Part shown: in pieces, positions 26,835 through 34,801 of the stretch
How positions within the stretch are numbered: the stretch's first letter is position 1
Layout of the letters: every line of letters starts with the position of its first letter
Assembly: GCA_041391505.1 (NCBI GenBank)
Contig: JAWKNW010000002.1
Span: forward strand, 186,001 to 250,000
DNA: 64,000 nucleotides
Reading direction: 5' to 3'
Origin: Rhodothermales bacterium
GTDB taxonomy: Bacteria > Bacteroidota > Rhodothermia > Rhodothermales > JAHQVL01
Translations under genes and position numbers: made by a program
Notes under the pieces: generated by a model
What the model saw: only the letters and a program-made list of their open reading frames with translations
Databases searched by the model: none
Told to the model about the DNA's origin: nothing

Positions 26835-27501
26835 GAAAGACCTCGAACGGCGCTATTATACCGTCCAACTCCGGGGCGGCCGTGGCCAGAAGACGATCAC
26901 TGGCTATGCGGCCGTGTTCAACGAGCGGAGCCAGGACCTGGGCGGCTTCATGGAGGTGATCCGCCCGGGCGCCTTCCGCCAGGCGATCCTGACGTCCGAC
27001 GTCCGCGCGTTGTGGAATCACGACCAGAAGCTGGTCCTGGGGCGCACGAAGGCGGGCACCCTGAAGCTGGCCGAGGACGATCGCGGTCTCCGCATCGAGC
27101 TCGTGCCGCCGGAGAGCCCGATCGGCCAGAACGCGGTCGAGGCCATCGGCCGGGGCGATGTCGATCAGATGTCCTTCGCGTTCTCGGTGGGTAAGGATGC
27201 CTGGACGAGCCTCGAGGACGGCCGCCAGCTGCGCGAGATCCTGAGCATCAAGCAGCTCTTCGACGTCTCGCCGGTCACGTTTCCCGCATACGCCCAGACC
27301 GACGTCTCCGTCTCTGTACGCAACTTGATGCGGCGCATCCAGACCGATCCCGCGTACGCGGAGCGACTGCGGCGCCTCGAGGCGGCGGAGCGCGGCAGCG
27401 CCTGGGACGGAGCGCCGCGCCGGCCGGCGATGTCGGACGCGCAGAAGATAGCGCAGATGCGGCGCCGGCTCGCCCTGGCCGAGCGCGGCATCGACCTTTG
27501 A
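26827..27501 (+). CDS. HK97-family prohead protease
   Basis: A 224-residue serine protease of the herpes/HK97 assemblin type, which normally trims capsid and scaffold proteins during head maturation. Residues 23-165 carry the family blocks: ITGYAAVFNERSQDLGGFMEVIRPGAF, ALWNHDQKLVLGR with catalytic His65, DQMSFAFSV with catalytic Ser116, and VTFPAYAQTDVSV at the domain end. It overlaps the coiled-coil gene upstream and sits 11 bp before the small terminase. No capsid protein gene for it to act on is present in the element, which suggests it works on proteins of a helper phage or is a relic. Confidence 0.92.
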   Translation: MSEKDLERRYYTVQLRGGRGQKTITGYAAVFNERSQDLGGFMEVIRPGAFRQAILTSDVRALWNHDQKLVLGRTKAGTLKLAEDDRGLRIELVPPESPIGQNAVEAIGRGDVDQMSFAFSVGKDAWTSLEDGRQLREILSIKQLFDVSPVTFPAYAQTDVSVSVRNLMRRIQTDPAYAERLRRLEAAERGSAWDGAPRRPAMSDAQKIAQMRRRLALAERGIDL

Positions 27502-27512
27502 CGGAGACAACC

Positions 27513-28010
27513 ATGGGAAGACGAGGCCCGGCGCCGAAGCCGACGAAACTCAAACTTCTGCAGGGGACGTACCGGAAGGACCGCGCGAACACGAACGAGC
27601 CGGAGCCCGAGGCGGCCGTGCCCAAGTGCCCCTCCTTTCTCAAGGGCGAGGCGCGCCGGGAATGGCGCCGGATCGTGCCCGAGCTGCAGGAGATGGGTCT
27701 ACTCTCCCGGATCGATCGCGCGGCGCTGTGCGGCTATTGCGCGAGTTGGGAGACCCTGGTGGAATCAGACAAGGTGATCAGCGCCGAGGGCAGGACGATC
27801 GTGAACGCGAAGGGCCAACTTGTTGCGCACCCGGAGATGGCCATCCGGAGCCGAGCGATGGACCAACTGCGCGGCTACATGGTCGAGTTCGGGATGACGC
27901 CGGCGAGCCGGGCGCGGATCCACGTGCCGGAAAAGGGCAATCTCGCGAATCCGTTCGCCGACATCCTGAAGGACGCGGACGAGAAGGGTCCGGGGCCGGA
28001 GGCGCGATGA
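27513..28010 (+). CDS. Phage terminase small subunit, P27 family
   Basis: A 165-residue DNA-packaging protein that would bind the phage pac or cos site and recruit the large terminase. It opens with MGRRGPAPKPTKLKLLQGTYRKDR, the typical P27 lead-in, followed by CPSFLKGEARREWRRIVPELQEMGLLSRIDRAALCGYCASWE and the C-terminal RIHVPEKGNLANPFADIL. GGAG lies 8 bases before the ATG at 27513. Its stop overlaps the next gene (ATGA). The expected large terminase gene does not follow, a pattern known from phage-inducible islands that redirect packaging. Confidence 0.92.
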   Translation: MGRRGPAPKPTKLKLLQGTYRKDRANTNEPEPEAAVPKCPSFLKGEARREWRRIVPELQEMGLLSRIDRAALCGYCASWETLVESDKVISAEGRTIVNAKGQLVAHPEMAIRSRAMDQLRGYMVEFGMTPASRARIHVPEKGNLANPFADILKDADEKGPGPEAR

Positions 28011-28480
28011 TTTACAGGTTCGGGGCGCCGGAGGCGGTCTACCGCGCGGTGGAGGACATGGCCTGGTGGGTGACGCTCGATCTGGGGCTGAGAGAGGCGG
28101 GCGATCCGCTCCCGATTCCGATTGCGTTCTGGAAGCGGGAGCGGATCGCCGACGTCGTGCGGAGGCAAGGGGGACAAGGCAAGGGAACGATCGGGCTCTA
28201 CTGGCCCGACGAGGACCGGATAACGATCTGCGACGACCTCACCCCACGGGAGGCGGCCACGGTCACGGCGCACGAGCTGCGGCATGCCTGGCAGTATCGG
28301 CACTGGAACGCGGTGTCGATCGCGGAGACGAGCGCGATCGAGCGCGACGCGCGGGCCTACGAGAGGCAGGCTGTGGGGCGATTCTACCAGGCGGAGCACC
28401 GCGAGAAGCCGGCTACAATCTGGTCGAGAGTGTGCGATTGGATGGTGGCGGCCCCTCAGATAGTCAACCTAATCCCCTAA
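28007..28480 (+). CDS. HExxH metalloprotease-like protein
   Basis: A 157-residue protein that starts inside the stop of the terminase gene (4-bp overlap). TAHELRHAWQYRHW at about 87-100 contains the zinc-binding HExxH motif, and ERDARAYERQAV downstream may give the third ligand (Glu or Asp). DRITICDDLTPREAATV before the motif is usual for small zincin-like phage proteins. No signal peptide. Possible roles are processing of phage proteins or lysis; neither is shown. It ends 17 bp inside the convergent gene at 28464. Confidence 0.68.
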   Translation: MIYRFGAPEAVYRAVEDMAWWVTLDLGLREAGDPLPIPIAFWKRERIADVVRRQGGQGKGTIGLYWPDEDRITICDDLTPREAATVTAHELRHAWQYRHWNAVSIAETSAIERDARAYERQAVGRFYQAEHREKPATIWSRVCDWMVAAPQIVNLIP

Positions 28481-29141
28481 CCATGGTCGAAGATAGCGGA
28501 CAAAGGACTACAAGCAGCTTAATCACCTCCCGCAATAGCACGCCACAACTCTCCCCGTACCTCACTGCATCGATTAGAACTGCTGCAGCAAGTTGAAAAA
28601 GAGTTAGATGGAACATGATCATCATCCATGTCGCTTTTCGAGGTCGCTCATTCTTGAGTGCTTCGAAGTATTCATGCCTGAAATCAGCCAGGGCCGGGTC
28701 GAAGGCAAGCACGCGTGTTTTTTCGGGGAGTAGAAAATTTGCTATGCGCCATGCCAACTGACCAGGGGGCTTATGCAGGCGTTTCGGCTCCGTGGTCGAT
28801 GGTTGCCCACTAGCCGAGATGCGGAACGATGCGGCATAGTGATCTAGAGAATAGAGGAAGAAAGCCTTAAACCCCTGGGACCGCTCAGGAAGGTTATCCT
28901 TTTCGAGCTCATGAGCCAGTTCCGCGCGCATCTCAACCAAGCCCGTGAGTACAGGCCTGATAGGATCAAACTCTTCAAGGGTCATTTTCCCGCTGCTGTA
29001 GAGGGCGTATGCATCAAATGCACACACAAGAGCTCTTGATACGAACTCATCATCGTTGTCGATGCATGACAGCGAAGGGTCCTGATTAGTGAGTGAGCCG
29101 ATTTCGGCAATCAGTTCTTCCTTTGAGGGCAGTGTCTTCAT
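28464..29141 (-). CDS. Hypothetical membrane-associated protein, PadR partner
   Basis: A 225-residue protein not recognised. The first 160 residues are soluble and helical (ALVCAFDAYALYSSGKMTLEEF, LTGLVEMRAELAHELEKD). Two hydrophobic segments near the C-terminus (about 170-190, MMIMFHLTLFQLAAAVLIDAV, and about 200-217, VIKLLVVLCPLSS) probably sit in the membrane. It overlaps the PadR-type regulator upstream by 4 bp, so the two are translationally coupled. PadR regulators often pair with membrane proteins in this way. Function unknown. Confidence 0.62.
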   Translation of the reverse strand: MKTLPSKEELIAEIGSLTNQDPSLSCIDNDDEFVSRALVCAFDAYALYSSGKMTLEEFDPIRPVLTGLVEMRAELAHELEKDNLPERSQGFKAFFLYSLDHYAASFRISASGQPSTTEPKRLHKPPGQLAWRIANFLLPEKTRVLAFDPALADFRHEYFEALKNERPRKATWMMIMFHLTLFQLAAAVLIDAVRYGESCGVLLREVIKLLVVLCPLSSTMVRGLG

Positions 29142-29440
29142 AGTCCGGCAAAGTGAGCGTTCAGCGCCTGAAGTGATGCCATCCAGTGAGTTAAAACGCG
29201 TGAACCGTCGGCAGTCAGCTGGTAAAGACGTCGTGCTGGACCCATCTCTCCTGGTTTCGATTCAGCCAACCAAGAACGGACAAACCCTTTTTTCTCAAGA
29301 CGACTCAATGTGACATAGATAGTACCACGCTTTAGATGTCCCCCAGAATCATCGACAAGTTCCAGACCGTAAGCTTTCTGCTTTGTCGTAAGTAGCTGAA
29401 GGATGATAGCCTCTTTAGGGCTGAGTGAATGTGATTTCAT
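29138..29440 (-). CDS. PadR-family transcriptional regulator
   Basis: A 100-residue winged-helix repressor. MKSHSLSPKEAIILQLLTTKQKAYGLELVDDSGGHLKRGTIYVTLSRLEKKGFVRSW is the PadR DNA-binding domain; GTIYVTLSRLEKKG is the recognition helix and wing. The short C-terminal tail (RLYQLTADGSRVLTHWMASL) is the usual dimer helix of small PadR proteins. Coupled to the membrane-associated gene by a 4-bp overlap. Divergent from the serine protease gene, with a 187-bp shared region from which it could control both. The start at 29440 was preferred over an upstream ATG at 29506. Confidence 0.85.
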   Translation of the reverse strand: MKSHSLSPKEAIILQLLTTKQKAYGLELVDDSGGHLKRGTIYVTLSRLEKKGFVRSWLAESKPGEMGPARRLYQLTADGSRVLTHWMASLQALNAHFAGL

Positions 29441-29627
29441 GGCGGCGTTGACTCGTTTCGGGATAAGGGTAATATATCTTATTTTGTAAGACATGTCAAG
29501 AGGCAATAGTCCTCCAACACTGACACGCTGAAAAAATGCCCGTCGGGCGGGCTAACGTCAAAGGCGCATCTGGTGTATCTTGGTGATAAGTACCTCAACA
29601 GGGTGAATTACAATTGCCGAGCGAACA

Positions 29628-30431
29628 ATGAAGCTGCATAAGTGGGAAGAGGAAATCTTCTTCAGCACCGTCCGCATAACAATCGAAGACAGTCATGGAG
29701 AAGATCTTTCGGTCGGCACCGGCTTCATTATGGGCGTCCCGATCACAAATGAGAAGGGCGACGATAAAGATACTGTCGTGCTCGTTTCCTGCCGGCATGT
29801 CTTTGAAGAAGCCAATAAGCCGATCAGCCTTAAATTTCACCAGGCGAAGCCAGACAAGAGTGGCCCGCAACTCGGCAGCACACCCATACCTCTAACCGAG
29901 AATTTCGGCGACCACTATTTGCCTCACCCGAACCCCAAAATAGATCTCGCTTGCATAGGTGCCGTTGGCTTGCGATTCCGCGATGACATCTTTTTTCGAT
30001 ACGTCGGCCCCGGCATCTTGGCAGACCTCACAGAAGATGATATCTATGCGGGCAAAGAGGTGTTGTTCGTTGGTTATCCGGATGGGCAGTATGATTGGAG
30101 CCACAATCTCCCCATCATGAGGTTTGGACACATCGCGACAGTACCAAGCGTCGATTTTCGTGGCGAGCAGGCCTTTCTAATTGATGCACCAGTGTTTGAA
30201 GGATCGAGTGGCAGCGCTGTCTTTAGCATCATCGACGGCAAATATAGGCTCGTTGGTGTAGTGACCGATACGCTGTTCAAGGAGGACAAAGACCGATCCA
30301 GCGGCCTAAATATCTCATACAGACATTACCTGCACTTGGGGCTGGTACTAAAGTCGACTCTGATCTATGAGTTGCTTGAACATCTCGTGAAAGAGCAATT
30401 TCCTGGCTTTAGTCTCGGAGTTCCGAGATAA
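29628..30431 (+). CDS. Trypsin-like serine protease, cytoplasmic
   Basis: A 267-residue chymotrypsin-fold protease without signal peptide. SVGTGFIMGV opens the first barrel; LVSCRHVFEE gives His57, NPKIDLACI Asp106 and FEGSSGSAVF the nucleophile Ser194, a complete triad. VLFVGYPDG is the typical strand before the second barrel. Such cytoplasmic trypsin-like proteins occur in several multi-gene defence modules as effectors or activators, but here no partner is certain; it is divergent from a PadR gene in the same element. Base composition is lower in GC than the host genes. The substrate is unknown. Confidence 0.83.
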   Translation: MKLHKWEEEIFFSTVRITIEDSHGEDLSVGTGFIMGVPITNEKGDDKDTVVLVSCRHVFEEANKPISLKFHQAKPDKSGPQLGSTPIPLTENFGDHYLPHPNPKIDLACIGAVGLRFRDDIFFRYVGPGILADLTEDDIYAGKEVLFVGYPDGQYDWSHNLPIMRFGHIATVPSVDFRGEQAFLIDAPVFEGSSGSAVFSIIDGKYRLVGVVTDTLFKEDKDRSSGLNISYRHYLHLGLVLKSTLIYELLEHLVKEQFPGFSLGVPR

Positions 30432-30524
30432 AGATCATGGTCTATTTTTGAGTTCTTCGCTGAAGGTCGCGGGGCTTTTTCGTTCGGACACACTCGAAAG
30501 TGGGGCCATACGGTCATGATGCCG

Positions 30525-31178
30525 TTAAGACGGTCGCCTTACTCCATGACCCTTTCCGTTATCCCAAATCAACCCGTCACGGATATCGATCAAACTATTC
30601 ATGTTTTCCTCCTGCACTGTACGCAGAAGCGCGAAGGTGCGCACTTTGGCTCCGGGATAGACTTGCTTGATGAGGCGAGCACACGCTAAAAGGGTGCTTC
30701 CTCTGGTCACGATATCGTCAACGATCGTGATCGAATCGGAGAAGAGCAGTGTCTCGAGGACAGACATGGTCTCCATATGGGACGCAACCGTTGGCCGTTC
30801 ATCTCCCCTGCCCTTCGCAAATGAGGAAGATTTGGGGACTGCATAATCCCTTTTCAGGAGCAGGAGCATCTCGGATCCGACGCCATTTTCAATGAGCGCC
30901 TGGCAGAGTAGTTTTGCTGGCCAGACTGTGTCATCGGAAATGAGCGGAGTACTGCGAGGTACAGGTACGAGCACCGTGCCGGCGTGCAGAAACGTGCTCA
31001 GCGGTGGCTCGTGAATATGTTTCCGAATCGATTGGGCAACGATTCTCAGCTCCTCTATTTTTCCAAACTTGACCGCACTCATCGCCTTGCGCGATCGCTC
31101 AATAAGATATGATTCTCCCCTCGGGGAATAAGCCAGATATGACGCGTATTCAATGCTAGAGCGAGAACGGTTCTGCAT
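30525..31178 (-). CDS. Phosphoribosyltransferase (ComF-like), paired with DprA-like
   Basis: A 217-residue type I phosphoribosyltransferase-like protein. ITIVDDIVTRGSTLLACARLIK holds the PRPP-binding loop VDDIVTRGST (153-162), and LVPVPRSTPL is the flanking strand; both are close to ComF proteins. There is no zinc-finger N-terminus as in full ComF. Its start overlaps the upstream DprA-like gene by 23 bp, an uncommonly long coupling. As it lies in a mobile element, a defence or DNA-uptake-related role is more likely than purine salvage; no reaction is proven. Confidence 0.82.
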   Translation of the reverse strand: MQNRSRSSIEYASYLAYSPRGESYLIERSRKAMSAVKFGKIEELRIVAQSIRKHIHEPPLSTFLHAGTVLVPVPRSTPLISDDTVWPAKLLCQALIENGVGSEMLLLLKRDYAVPKSSSFAKGRGDERPTVASHMETMSVLETLLFSDSITIVDDIVTRGSTLLACARLIKQVYPGAKVRTFALLRTVQEENMNSLIDIRDGLIWDNGKGHGVRRPS

Positions 31179-31839
31179 CGGTTCGCTCCGGCATCTCGGC
31201 TAGAATGTGGTCCATGTTGCCCCTGGAGAGCATGATCGCGCCGTACTTCATCATCTCCTTCGGCCAGTTCAATTCAGGGTTGGTCAGGACGGACTCCATT
31301 ATGAGGAGCTGGCGGCCAAGCCTGAGTGTCTCTTTGGCCTGGTGAAGTGTGCCGCTGTTCTCCGTTGCCTCGACAATGACGGTCGCATCGGTCAAAAGCG
31401 ACATCGTCAGATTTCGCATCGGGAAATTGGACCGCTTCATCGGATATCCGATCGGGAACTGAGAAACCGCCAGGTGATCGCGCATGATGCGCTCCTGTAA
31501 TGATCGATTCTTAGGCGGATAGAATTCGTCCAGCGGAGTGCCAAGAACAGCTATCGTATTCCCTCCCTCACTGATCGCGGTCTCGTGTGCTGCAGTATCA
31601 ATCCCCTCCGCCAGACCACTCACCACGGTGATTCCGTGACGGACGAGTGCCTTGGTGACGAGTTCGGCGCGCTTTAGCCCTTCGGGTGTCGCCTTCCTGG
31701 AGCCAACAACGGAAATCCGAGATCCTCTCCTACACAGATCGATATCGCCCGCAGCATACAGCACAGTGAGCTGGCGCTTTGACTCCTCCTTATTGAGTGT
31801 CCCCAGCAACTCAGCGATCGTGAATTCCATCGTTTCCAT
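31156..31839 (-). CDS. DprA/Smf-like Rossmann protein
   Basis: A 227-residue protein with the DprA core. ISVVGSRKATPEGL (43-56), VVSGLAEGIDTAAHETAI (72-89) and NTIAVLGTPLDEFYPPKNRSL match the DprA nucleotide or ssDNA-binding fold; FPMRNLTMSLLTDATVIVEATENSGTLHQAKE is the distal part, where true DprA has RNR and GSL-x-TA. It lacks the N-terminal SAM and C-terminal winged-helix domains of competence DprA, so it is a short mobile-element form. Translationally coupled to the PRTase gene (23-bp overlap). Likely a two-protein module; anti-phage activity is a hypothesis. Confidence 0.85.
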   Translation of the reverse strand: METMEFTIAELLGTLNKEESKRQLTVLYAAGDIDLCRRGSRISVVGSRKATPEGLKRAELVTKALVRHGITVVSGLAEGIDTAAHETAISEGGNTIAVLGTPLDEFYPPKNRSLQERIMRDHLAVSQFPIGYPMKRSNFPMRNLTMSLLTDATVIVEATENSGTLHQAKETLRLGRQLLIMESVLTNPELNWPKEMMKYGAIMLSRGNMDHILAEMPERTDAEPFSL

Positions 31840-32287
31840 CGTCGTGCACCAGAAGTAGATTTCTTGTGTCGGTCATTGAGAGGAGCGGGCTCCTGGTGGT
31901 CTCAATGGCCTGTGGAGAGCAAGGATCAAGCTCCTGCACGGCAGTGCCAACCATATGTCATACATATATTTGACGTATGGCACATGTTTTTGTTACCGGG
32001 GTAATATCGTCCATCGATTGATTGGAATACAGGGGGCGGATGCCTTGATTTTGTGAAGTGTTCAATTTGCGCCAAAGGTTGATTCCGCCGTGTGAACATG
32101 CCGGCCGGGCCGTCGCGCACATACGTGTTTGCGCGCGAACATAGTCAGCCCATTGATGCCGGCAGCCAGGTTTCGGGGTCGCGTCCACAATAACGGCACA
32201 TTGACAATCTCGTCCGATTCACCGTGCACATCGGAAAAAGCAAAAGCGCGCCGAACCTCGCCGGCGCGCCCTTGCGCTGAATCGGAT
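31840..32287. other. Intergenic gap in the element
   Basis: No credible gene. The right end holds the terminator of the Cys-rich lipoprotein gene (32246-32269). The middle (about 31930-32060) is AT-richer and may carry the promoter of the DprA-like gene. Confidence 0.4.
32246..32269 (-). terminator. Terminator of the small leftward gene cluster
   Basis: GCGCGCCG (32246-32253) pairs with CGGCGCGC (32262-32269); on the minus strand TTTTGCTTTTT follows. It lies 19 bp after the stop of the Cys-rich lipoprotein gene. Confidence 0.85.
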
Positions 32288-32488
32288 TCACCCATTGCAC
32301 GCACATCCAGCTCCTGTCCTGCAGATCGTATCCTTGTCGATGCATGAGTCTCCGCAGGCCTTCCCCTTGCGGCAGACTTTGCAGCATGCACCTCCCTCCA
32401 AGGTATCGCAAGCAGGAAGTACACTCATGGACGCGAAAGCAATCAGGAGGAATGCCCCGATCCTGATGCATGATTTGACTTTGCGCAT
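32288..32488 (-). CDS. Small Cys-rich lipoprotein
   Basis: A 66-residue exported protein. GGAG lies 7 bases before the ATG at 32488. A lipoprotein signal ends in VLPAC (Cys27). The mature part is Cys-rich: GACCKVCRKGKACGDSCIDKDTIC and GAGCACNG, with about ten Cys in 40 residues. The pattern CCxxCxxGKxCGxxCI is one I associate with small proteins in many environmental proteobacteria and myxobacteria, function unknown. Last gene of the leftward row in the element, followed by a strong terminator. Confidence 0.75.
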   Translation of the reverse strand: MRKVKSCIRIGAFLLIAFASMSVLPACDTLEGGACCKVCRKGKACGDSCIDKDTICRTGAGCACNG

Positions 32489-32575
32489 GACGCTCTCCCA
32501 ACGTGGACGGCAACATGCGCTGTTGACCACCTTTCTCGTCGTCGCGTGAGTGCCGGCGCCCGAAAAGGCGCATTC

Positions 32576-32902
32576 CTACTTCCGCTTCTTCCGTGCCCGG
32601 TAGGCCGCCTGGCGGCAGGCATCGGAGCAGTACCTCCCCTGCCCCGCTGGATTCGAGCACTTCACCCAGGCGCACACCTTGCGATCGTTCGGAGCGTACG
32701 TGCCCGCCCGCTTTCTCTCCGCGTCCGCCAGGCGCCGGCATTCGGCGTGATACCGCTTCTGCTTGCCCGTGAGCGGCTGGCCGCACCGGACGCATGGATA
32801 GGCTGTCGTACGCTTGCCAGCCCGGGCCGGCGGCGCGGCCACGACGGCTGCGGATCCTTGGGACTTACGGGCCCCCTCTTCAGGGCTCCCCTGCCCCATC
32901 AC
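32576..32902 (-). CDS. Small double zinc-finger protein
   Basis: A 108-residue basic protein. Two Cys/His clusters are visible: CVRCGQPLTGKQKRYHAEC (37-55) and CAWVKCSNPAGQGRYCSDACRQAAYRARKKRK to the end. The second has the C-x4-C...YC-x3-C-RQAAYRxR pattern of zinc ribbons common in phage and plasmid regulators. It overlaps the upstream membrane-protein gene by 4 bp. Likely binds nucleic acid; target unknown. Confidence 0.72.
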   Translation of the reverse strand: MMGQGSPEEGARKSQGSAAVVAAPPARAGKRTTAYPCVRCGQPLTGKQKRYHAECRRLADAERKRAGTYAPNDRKVCAWVKCSNPAGQGRYCSDACRQAAYRARKKRK

Positions 32903-33687
32903 TCCCCCGGCTCACCCGGCGTGACGTCGATGACGCTGTGATCGATCTCCCCGCCCTTGCTTCCACTATCGCCCGAATGCGGCGGCAGCTGGAGCGATCC
33001 GAGGCCGAACCACTTCGATGTCAGCTTCGCCGCGCGCTCTACCGGCACACCGATGGACTTGAGCAGATACGGAAGCTCGATGCGCGCCGACTTCTTGAGC
33101 AGACTCCGAGTCCGGCGCGCCATCGACTCCTTCCAGAGCAGATCCATCCGCTGGTGCTGCACGTGCGCCTTGAGCCGGCGGATGTTGCGCCGGTTGTCGA
33201 GCGCCAGCTGCTTCCTGTCCACGACCTCGAGGCGGCCCTCCACCTCCGTCATGTGCTCGGCGCCCGTAGCCTTCCGATCGGCGTTCGTGATCGGATCCAC
33301 GGCCTGGATGAGGAACGCGAAGAGGAACATGCACGGTGCCGACGTCGGCATGATCCAGGCATAGTAGGTGGAGGTCCACCCCCCTGCCCCGCCCTGCGCC
33401 TGAGCAAGGATGCCGGCCGTCGCGAAGAACATGGCGAACAGCCCGGCCCAGAGCGAGACCCGAAGCATCGGGCCGATCAGGCGTCCGTCCTTCCAGTGCT
33501 GGTATACCGCCCAGAGCATGAGCTCCACCGAGAGGATACCGACCAGCACGAAGACGAAGAAGACGACGTTGCCGCTGTGAGTGAAGGCGTTCACCGTGTT
33601 GTGTGCGCCGGAGTACAGGAGGAACAGCAGATGGATCTTATCCAGCGCCGGCATCTCCCGGTTAAGTGTTGCTTTTTCCTGTGACAT
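32899..33687 (-). CDS. Membrane protein with cytoplasmic tail
   Basis: A 262-residue protein with three to four membrane segments in the first 130 residues (GNVVFFVFVLVGILSVELMLWAV, MLRVSLWAGLFAMFFATAGIL, SAPCMFLFAFLIQAV), then a charged tail (about 140-262) rich in Arg/Lys with RRNIRRLKAHVQHQRMDLLWKE. No family recognised. Coupled by a 4-bp overlap to the zinc-finger gene. Its place in the element suggests a role in cargo maintenance, lysis or exclusion, without evidence for any of these. Confidence 0.68.
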   Translation of the reverse strand: MSQEKATLNREMPALDKIHLLFLLYSGAHNTVNAFTHSGNVVFFVFVLVGILSVELMLWAVYQHWKDGRLIGPMLRVSLWAGLFAMFFATAGILAQAQGGAGGWTSTYYAWIMPTSAPCMFLFAFLIQAVDPITNADRKATGAEHMTEVEGRLEVVDRKQLALDNRRNIRRLKAHVQHQRMDLLWKESMARRTRSLLKKSARIELPYLLKSIGVPVERAAKLTSKWFGLGSLQLPPHSGDSGSKGGEIDHSVIDVTPGEPGE

Positions 33688-33790
33688 GCTTCGAAATGTG
33701 TTACAGTTTTCTTAGGTGTCGGGAAACTGTCACGCCTGGGCGCCATGGGGCGGGACGCGCAGGCGTTACGGTCGACATCGGGAAGGGGAG

Positions 33791-34267
33791 TCAGGAGTTG
33801 GAGGCGGCAGCGGCGAGCGCCGGCGATGCGGGCGCCATGCCGGCGGCCGAGTAGGGCGCCGCGCGCTCCTCGTAGCGATCGAAGAGCCAGGAGCCGGCGG
33901 CCGTAAGCTGCTCGTAGAGCGAGCGCTGGTAGCGGATCGTCCGGTTCTCGCAGAAGGCGACACGCGAGCCATCGTAAACGACGTGCTTGGTCCACTCGTG
34001 GGCGATGCCTTCGTAGCCCGGGCCGGCGATGCGGTGCACGTTGTCCGCATCCCCGGGGAGCCGGACCTTGAGGGGCTCGAGCTCGCGGTACATATTGGCT
34101 TCGACCATCATGCTGCGCTGATCTTCGACGATCACGTGATCCGGGTGCTCGGTGACGCGGCGTTCATGGATGCAGCCTTCGTAGCCCGGGCCGAAAAACT
34201 TGAGGAGCGGCTTTTCGTTGAGCCGGCGGACGATGGGGGCGGACGGGGTGTGCTTGATCGATTTCAT
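33791..34267 (-). CDS. Hypothetical protein with internal repeat
   Basis: A 158-residue protein not recognised. It has an internal duplication of the block GPGYEG (26-31, followed by CIHERRV, and again at about 82-87, followed by IAHEWTK), suggesting two copies of a small domain. The N-terminus MKSIKHTP resembles that of the protein starting at 35146 (MKPIKHVP). The C-terminal 30 residues are Ala-rich and low-complexity. Leftward, same direction as the neighbouring small genes. Confidence 0.6.
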   Translation of the reverse strand: MKSIKHTPSAPIVRRLNEKPLLKFFGPGYEGCIHERRVTEHPDHVIVEDQRSMMVEANMYRELEPLKVRLPGDADNVHRIAGPGYEGIAHEWTKHVVYDGSRVAFCENRTIRYQRSLYEQLTAAGSWLFDRYEERAAPYSAAGMAPASPALAAAASNS

Positions 34268-34313
34268 ATCGGGATACCTGTCGGAATTCGGGACGTGGAA
34301 GAGGGAGGGCGGC

Positions 34314-34688
34314 TCAGCGGCCGACGTGGATGGTGTGGCGGTAGCGGCCTGGCGTCATGCCGGCGGCGCGGGCCTGGGGGTCGCGCTCGAGCGGCTGGAG
34401 GCGAGCTGGGCGGACATAGACCGGGCGGCCCTTCGCCACGACGCGCTCGACGCGGGAGAGGGGGAGCCAGAGCACGCGGCCGGCGCCGGCGTCCCAGATG
34501 GCCAGGGCATCGCGCGTCGCCTGGCCGGCCGGAAGGCAGGCGAGGGAGGAGGCGAGCGGATCGTAGTACGCCAGGAGCCGGCGGAGCCGTGTGGCGTGCC
34601 TCACGTAGAGGACGAGCAGGGTGTAGGGAGCTGCTGCGATCGCGGCGAATACCGGCAGGGCAACAGGCGAGAAGGAGATGCGTTGCAT
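34314..34688 (-). CDS. Small hypothetical protein with membrane segment
   Basis: A 124-residue protein. GGAG lies 7 bases before the ATG at 34688. A hydrophobic segment at about 7-26 (SPVALPVFAAIAAAPYTLLVLYV) is followed by Arg residues, so it is a probable single-span membrane protein with its bulk inside. The rest (LACLPAGQATRDALAIWDAGAGRVLWLPLSRVERVVA) is not recognised. First gene of the leftward row, transcribed away from the Xre regulator. Confidence 0.6.
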   Translation of the reverse strand: MQRISFSPVALPVFAAIAAAPYTLLVLYVRHATRLRRLLAYYDPLASSLACLPAGQATRDALAIWDAGAGRVLWLPLSRVERVVAKGRPVYVRPARLQPLERDPQARAAGMTPGRYRHTIHVGR

Positions 34689-34801
34689 GAAGGTCTCCAA
34701 GTTGGGTTAACAGCTTGATTGGGGACAATTGGCCGTTCGGTGTTCTCAGCACCGGGCGGCCTTTTTCGTTTGAATGCCGTATTATACCAGGATTTTCTTT
34801 A

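Noticed and set aside
27626..28006. N-terminal extension of the HExxH protein
   Set aside because: It overlaps the small terminase gene in another frame; the ATG at 28007 in the terminase stop is the natural start.
31156..31839. Chromosomal competence dprA
   Set aside because: The protein lacks the terminal domains of competence DprA and sits in a mobile element coupled to a PRTase.
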